A stretch of 64,000 nucleotides of DNA from a virus. Of the stretch, positions 61,126 through 64,000 are shown piece after piece. Position numbers and translations under genes: made by a program. The notes beneath the pieces are model-generated. The model did no database searches, was not told where the DNA came from, and saw only the letters and a program-made list of their open reading frames with translations. Numbering within the stretch: the stretch's first letter is position 1; each line of letters opens with the position of its first letter. Where the stretch lies: positions 1 to 64,000 of IMG/VR virus record IMGVR_UViG_3300020463_001735; one strand, given 5' to 3'.

Positions 61126-63672
61126 TTACCTTGTCCCTTTAACCTCTTGTTTGTTAGTGTTAACAGGCGGTAAAGGTTCTGCTTTAACATTTGTGCCATC
61201 TGGCTCTAATGTGAGACTTGCCAATCTAGTAATTTGACCATTAATTAAATTATAGAAGTAACCTCTACCTGTTTTTTGTCTAAGCCCTGTCTGTGTAAGA
61301 CCAGTTTTTGGATCAACAGCATCTGCATATCCAACAGCACTTTTAAATTGATTAGCTAAACTACTAATACTAGAGCTTGACCAGGTTATACTTTTAGACT
61401 TCAAATACGCAACAGCAATATCAGTTGCAATTACTGGATCATTAGCAAGGTCTGGGTTTTGTACAATGTTTGGATGACCGGAGGCTTTACCATATGTAGT
61501 GTAGTTATTCTTGAACGTAATTTGTATCATTCCTCTACCTCTATATTTGTATCCTTCGTTTGCGGCATTTCCATATCTACCGCCATACACCGTATTACCT
61601 ATAGTAGCTGGCTTACGTGCAATAGCATTTGCTATTCTAACCTTATCAGCTCTAGTGACTTTTTTCTTAGGTTTATTAAATTCTTTAGCTGCCGCAAGTT
61701 TAAGTCTATAATCAAAAACTCTTAATAATGCACTCGCACTATAATTTAAAATTTCACTTTTTGGTTCAAAAGTACATTCATGATGTACTTGTGCCATAGC
61801 CATAGCTACTGCTTCTGCATTGCCACCTTGTTTAGCACTTTTTGTTTCATCAAGTCCTAAGGCACTACAAAGTTGATTGACAAAGTATCTTTCCATATCT
61901 GAAGGTGCTACTGGTTTATTTGGTTGTTCACCTATTTCACCTTCTTGTCCTGGAACAATTCCGTTGCCTTCAACTTCAACAGTTTTTCCATCTATTGTTT
62001 CTGTCTTATCGTTAGCCTGTTCTCGCCATTGTGTTGTGGTAGGACGTTGATCTTGATCGGTTTCAATAGGAGGACTAGCATTTCTGTTTACATAACTAGG
62101 AGCATCATTTGCTTTTGTGTTAGTTGCTGTAAAAATTGTTGGATTCAAATGCTCATGACCTAACCAAGGTTCGTGTTCTGGTAGTCTTACCGGAAAGGCA
62201 GCATCTAGTGCTTTTTTGGCTTTTGGCGCTACAACAGCTTCTGCTGCCATTGCGGCTGGAATGCTAGGATTTAAATCAATAGTTGCACCAGTAATCTTTG
62301 TTGCTTTTGTGGTGTTTATATCTAATGTTTCTCCTTGTGCAAAACGTGTTGATAAATCGCTTTTTATATCAAGCATACCTTGTGCGTGTATTCTTGTATT
62401 TGTTGTTGACTTTACATCTAAGGATTCTTCAACAGTCAACTTACCATTTGCAGTGACATTAATATTTAGGTCTTTACCTGTGCTTAAATTTGCTGTATCA
62501 CCTACAAGCATATTCAGTTCTGCACCTACTTGAAAATTCATATCTATACCTGTTTTAATATCAGTGCGTTGCCCTGTCCTTATTTTAGTGTTATCACCTG
62601 TATTCACATTAAAGTTTTTTCCTGCATACATATTGATATCTCTATCAGCCGCAATGTTTAAATCTAATTCAGTGTGTATGCTAATACTATCTCTACTGTA
62701 GATATCTATTTTGCCTAAACTGGTAAGTTCTATCCAAGCAGTTCCTTTGGCATTACCTATGTAAATTAAATCTTCAGAGTTATGCATCAACAGCTGATGT
62801 CCTGTGCGTGTACGAAGTCTAACTAATTCGTTATGTGGTACATCAGCAAAACCTTTTTTGTCTTTATCTTCTTCTACACTAACATATTCTGCTTTTGTTT
62901 CACTAGCATACCCTGTACGCAAAATTGCAGGGTCACCGTCGTCCATAACAAATGTGGAACCACCTAATCTGTTGTAAAATCTTTGTGTACCGCCGGTTCC
63001 AGGAGAACCATATTGTGTCCTTGGTGCTCCATCTCTACGATCTTCAGGACCAGGTGTACTCCAGCCAAATACCATACTAGGTACTTCTCGTCTTGCACTA
63101 GAAGTAGTTGTTCCTCTAATACTGTCTTCAAATAATCCTTGTGTTTTTAAATTAAATTCTGCATCATCACTGTGAGGCTTTATAAATTTTGTAGGATTTT
63201 TTCCTGCACCAGTTTCAATTTTTTTGTTGTATTCGCCTACAGGATATGGTTTTGAAGTATCATCATCATTATAGAATGAACTTGCCATTCCAGGCAACAT
63301 AAAGTTCATATATTCATCTTGCACACAACCGATCCAGTAACCTCTGCTTCGATTACCTTCAGCAAAAATGACAAGTACTTGCGTGCCTATATCTGGTGGT
63401 ACTGCCCACATACCATAACTTTTTTGTGTGTACTTGTAACCTTTATTTTTTGTTAATCCAGCAAAAGGTGTTACACCATAAAAAGGTGACATATATTTTA
63501 CTGTAATTATTTCTCCAGTACCTTGAGTAGAATTACCACTTTCCACTACTTTCAGTAGCTCAACTTCTAGTGACCCCATATATTTTGCATCGAGGTGATT
63601 AACAACTTTTGCAAGAAAAGGACCAGGATCTTTTATTATCTGTCCAGAGGGGCTTCTAGTTTGTTCAGACAT
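61126..63672 (-). CDS. 5: Baseplate hub/spike gp5-like protein with C-terminal GH19-type lysin domain
   Basis: This is an 848-aa spike protein. Residues 15-130 form an OB-like domain (KYMGSLEVELLKV, WAVPPDIGTQVLVIFAEG, RGYWIGCVQDEYMNFMLPG). About 315-475 are repetitive, with alternating strands (IDIYSRDSISIHTELDLNI, INMYAGKNFNVNTGDNT), fitting a spike beta-helix. About 590-820 resemble glycoside hydrolase family 19: MAQVHHECTFEP with a likely catalytic Glu, EILNYSASALLRVF, and YRGRGMIQITFKNNY. T4 gp5 carries its lysozyme between the OB-fold and beta-helix; here the lytic domain is C-terminal. It should puncture the envelope and cut peptidoglycan. Confidence 0.85.
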   Translation of the reverse strand: MSEQTRSPSGQIIKDPGPFLAKVVNHLDAKYMGSLEVELLKVVESGNSTQGTGEIITVKYMSPFYGVTPFAGLTKNKGYKYTQKSYGMWAVPPDIGTQVLVIFAEGNRSRGYWIGCVQDEYMNFMLPGMASSFYNDDDTSKPYPVGEYNKKIETGAGKNPTKFIKPHSDDAEFNLKTQGLFEDSIRGTTTSSARREVPSMVFGWSTPGPEDRRDGAPRTQYGSPGTGGTQRFYNRLGGSTFVMDDGDPAILRTGYASETKAEYVSVEEDKDKKGFADVPHNELVRLRTRTGHQLLMHNSEDLIYIGNAKGTAWIELTSLGKIDIYSRDSISIHTELDLNIAADRDINMYAGKNFNVNTGDNTKIRTGQRTDIKTGIDMNFQVGAELNMLVGDTANLSTGKDLNINVTANGKLTVEESLDVKSTTNTRIHAQGMLDIKSDLSTRFAQGETLDINTTKATKITGATIDLNPSIPAAMAAEAVVAPKAKKALDAAFPVRLPEHEPWLGHEHLNPTIFTATNTKANDAPSYVNRNASPPIETDQDQRPTTTQWREQANDKTETIDGKTVEVEGNGIVPGQEGEIGEQPNKPVAPSDMERYFVNQLCSALGLDETKSAKQGGNAEAVAMAMAQVHHECTFEPKSEILNYSASALLRVFDYRLKLAAAKEFNKPKKKVTRADKVRIANAIARKPATIGNTVYGGRYGNAANEGYKYRGRGMIQITFKNNYTTYGKASGHPNIVQNPDLANDPVIATDIAVAYLKSKSITWSSSSISSLANQFKSAVGYADAVDPKTGLTQTGLRQKTGRGYFYNLINGQITRLASLTLEPDGTNVKAEPLPPVNTNKQEVKGTR

Positions 63673-64000
63673 TATAATGTTCCTCTAATTCTATTAACTA
63701 CTGTCGTCTCTGTTGGTTTAGGTTTACTACCCTTGTTGGTATCAGCACTTGTTGTAGTCTGGCTTGCTCCTCCGCCAGTAGAATTAGTTTTGCTTGTTTT
63801 TTCATCTTTCTTTTTACTAGGCACTTGTGTAGGATTTCCTGTTGGATCTGTGCTTTCATTCAAATTGTTTTGTTTATCACCATCTTTAACCATTCCATTT
63901 CCGTCTTGTGCTGGAACCGCCTTTGTATCTGTATCTTGATTTTTTCTACGCATACACTTTAGGCGCTGTGTAAACTTGCCGTCGGAAAAATCATTTTCAA
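63672..64000 (-). CDS. C-terminal part of a tail/baseplate-hub-type protein (5' end outside window)
   Basis: The frame has no stop from 63672 to the right edge, so ATG 63953 is probably internal. The residues at the edge, ENDFSDGKFTQRLKCMRRKNQ-type sequence, resemble the end of baseplate or hub proteins, where F-x-x-G-x-F-T-Q precedes basic residues. The remaining about 90 residues are a Lys/Thr/Gly-rich, probably disordered tail (KPKPTETTVVNRIRGTL at the end). Its TAA overlaps the gp5 ATG. By analogy with T4 order a gp27-like hub or another tail protein is likely, but I cannot tell. Confidence 0.55.
   Translation of the reverse strand, partial: ENDFSDGKFTQRLKCMRRKNQDTDTKAVPAQDGNGMVKDGDKQNNLNESTDPTGNPTQVPSKKKDEKTSKTNSTGGGASQTTTSADTNKGSKPKPTETTVVNRIRGTL

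Noticed and set aside
1-64000. tRNA, rRNA, integrase or insertion-sequence genes
   Set aside because: I looked in the gaps and coding regions and saw no cloverleaf-like segment, recombinase motif or terminal inverted repeats; gaps are at most about 110 bases.

Overview
The window is an AT-rich, almost gapless piece of a tailed-phage genome. It is most consistent with a marine T4-like myovirus of the kind known from cyanobacteria and Pelagibacter. The diagnosis rests on a baseplate block on the minus strand (gp5-like hub/lysin, gp25, gp6), a T4-type RNase H, tail-fibre and collar-domain proteins, T4-like late-promoter octamers (NATAAATA) before structural genes, and ATGA/TAATG start-stop overlaps throughout. 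I saw no photosynthesis genes, tRNAs, integrase or CRISPR array, so the host cannot be fixed from this window.

Layout. (1) 1-8016, plus strand: the 3' end of queE, small conserved-looking phage proteins, RNase H, a MoxR-type AAA+ ATPase with a metallopeptidase/VWA partner, then three small proteins. (2) 8027-9283, plus: a fibre protein with an Mtd-like N-terminus behind a late promoter. (3) 9280-15436, minus: nine genes comprising seven 2-oxoglutarate/Fe(II) oxygenase-like proteins, a fatty-acid desaturase and a GNAT-like protein. (4) 15437-15513: two divergent sigma70-type promoters with superposed -10 boxes. (5) 15514-28298, plus: sixteen tightly packed genes (glycosyltransferase-like, kinase-like, a stand-alone SPASM-like protein, three radical SAM enzymes, SGNH hydrolase, DegT aminotransferase, two QueC-like PP-loop ATPases, two nitroreductases, an isochorismatase-like hydrolase, a carbamoyltransferase, a methyltransferase). 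(6) 28282-35046, minus: two SGNH proteins, four GT-A-like glycosyltransferases, another radical SAM protein and two unknowns, behind a sigma70-type promoter. (7) 35101-64000, minus: virion genes, including three fibre paralogues, a 4955-residue structural protein, gp6, gp25, gp5 and a cut-off gene at the right edge.

Regions 3, 5 and 6 form one island of about 26 kb inserted between structural genes. It carries early-type promoters, whereas most structural units carry late motifs. Its enzyme set looks like a biosynthetic cluster: amino-transfer, carbamoylation, methylation, hydroxylation, desaturation, glycosyl transfer and radical chemistry. The product is not known; a modified surface glycan or lipid, or a peptide/nucleoside-like small molecule, are the options I consider. 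The most novel-looking part is a duplicated PP-loop ATPase / radical SAM / nitroreductase triad at 20062-25735, whose two copies share a small TKGGPGD element placed at the C-terminus of the ATPase in one copy and at the N-terminus of the radical SAM protein in the other. No intergenic gap exceeds about 110 bases, so no long gene-free stretch exists. All family names are from reading motifs by eye; no database search was run.
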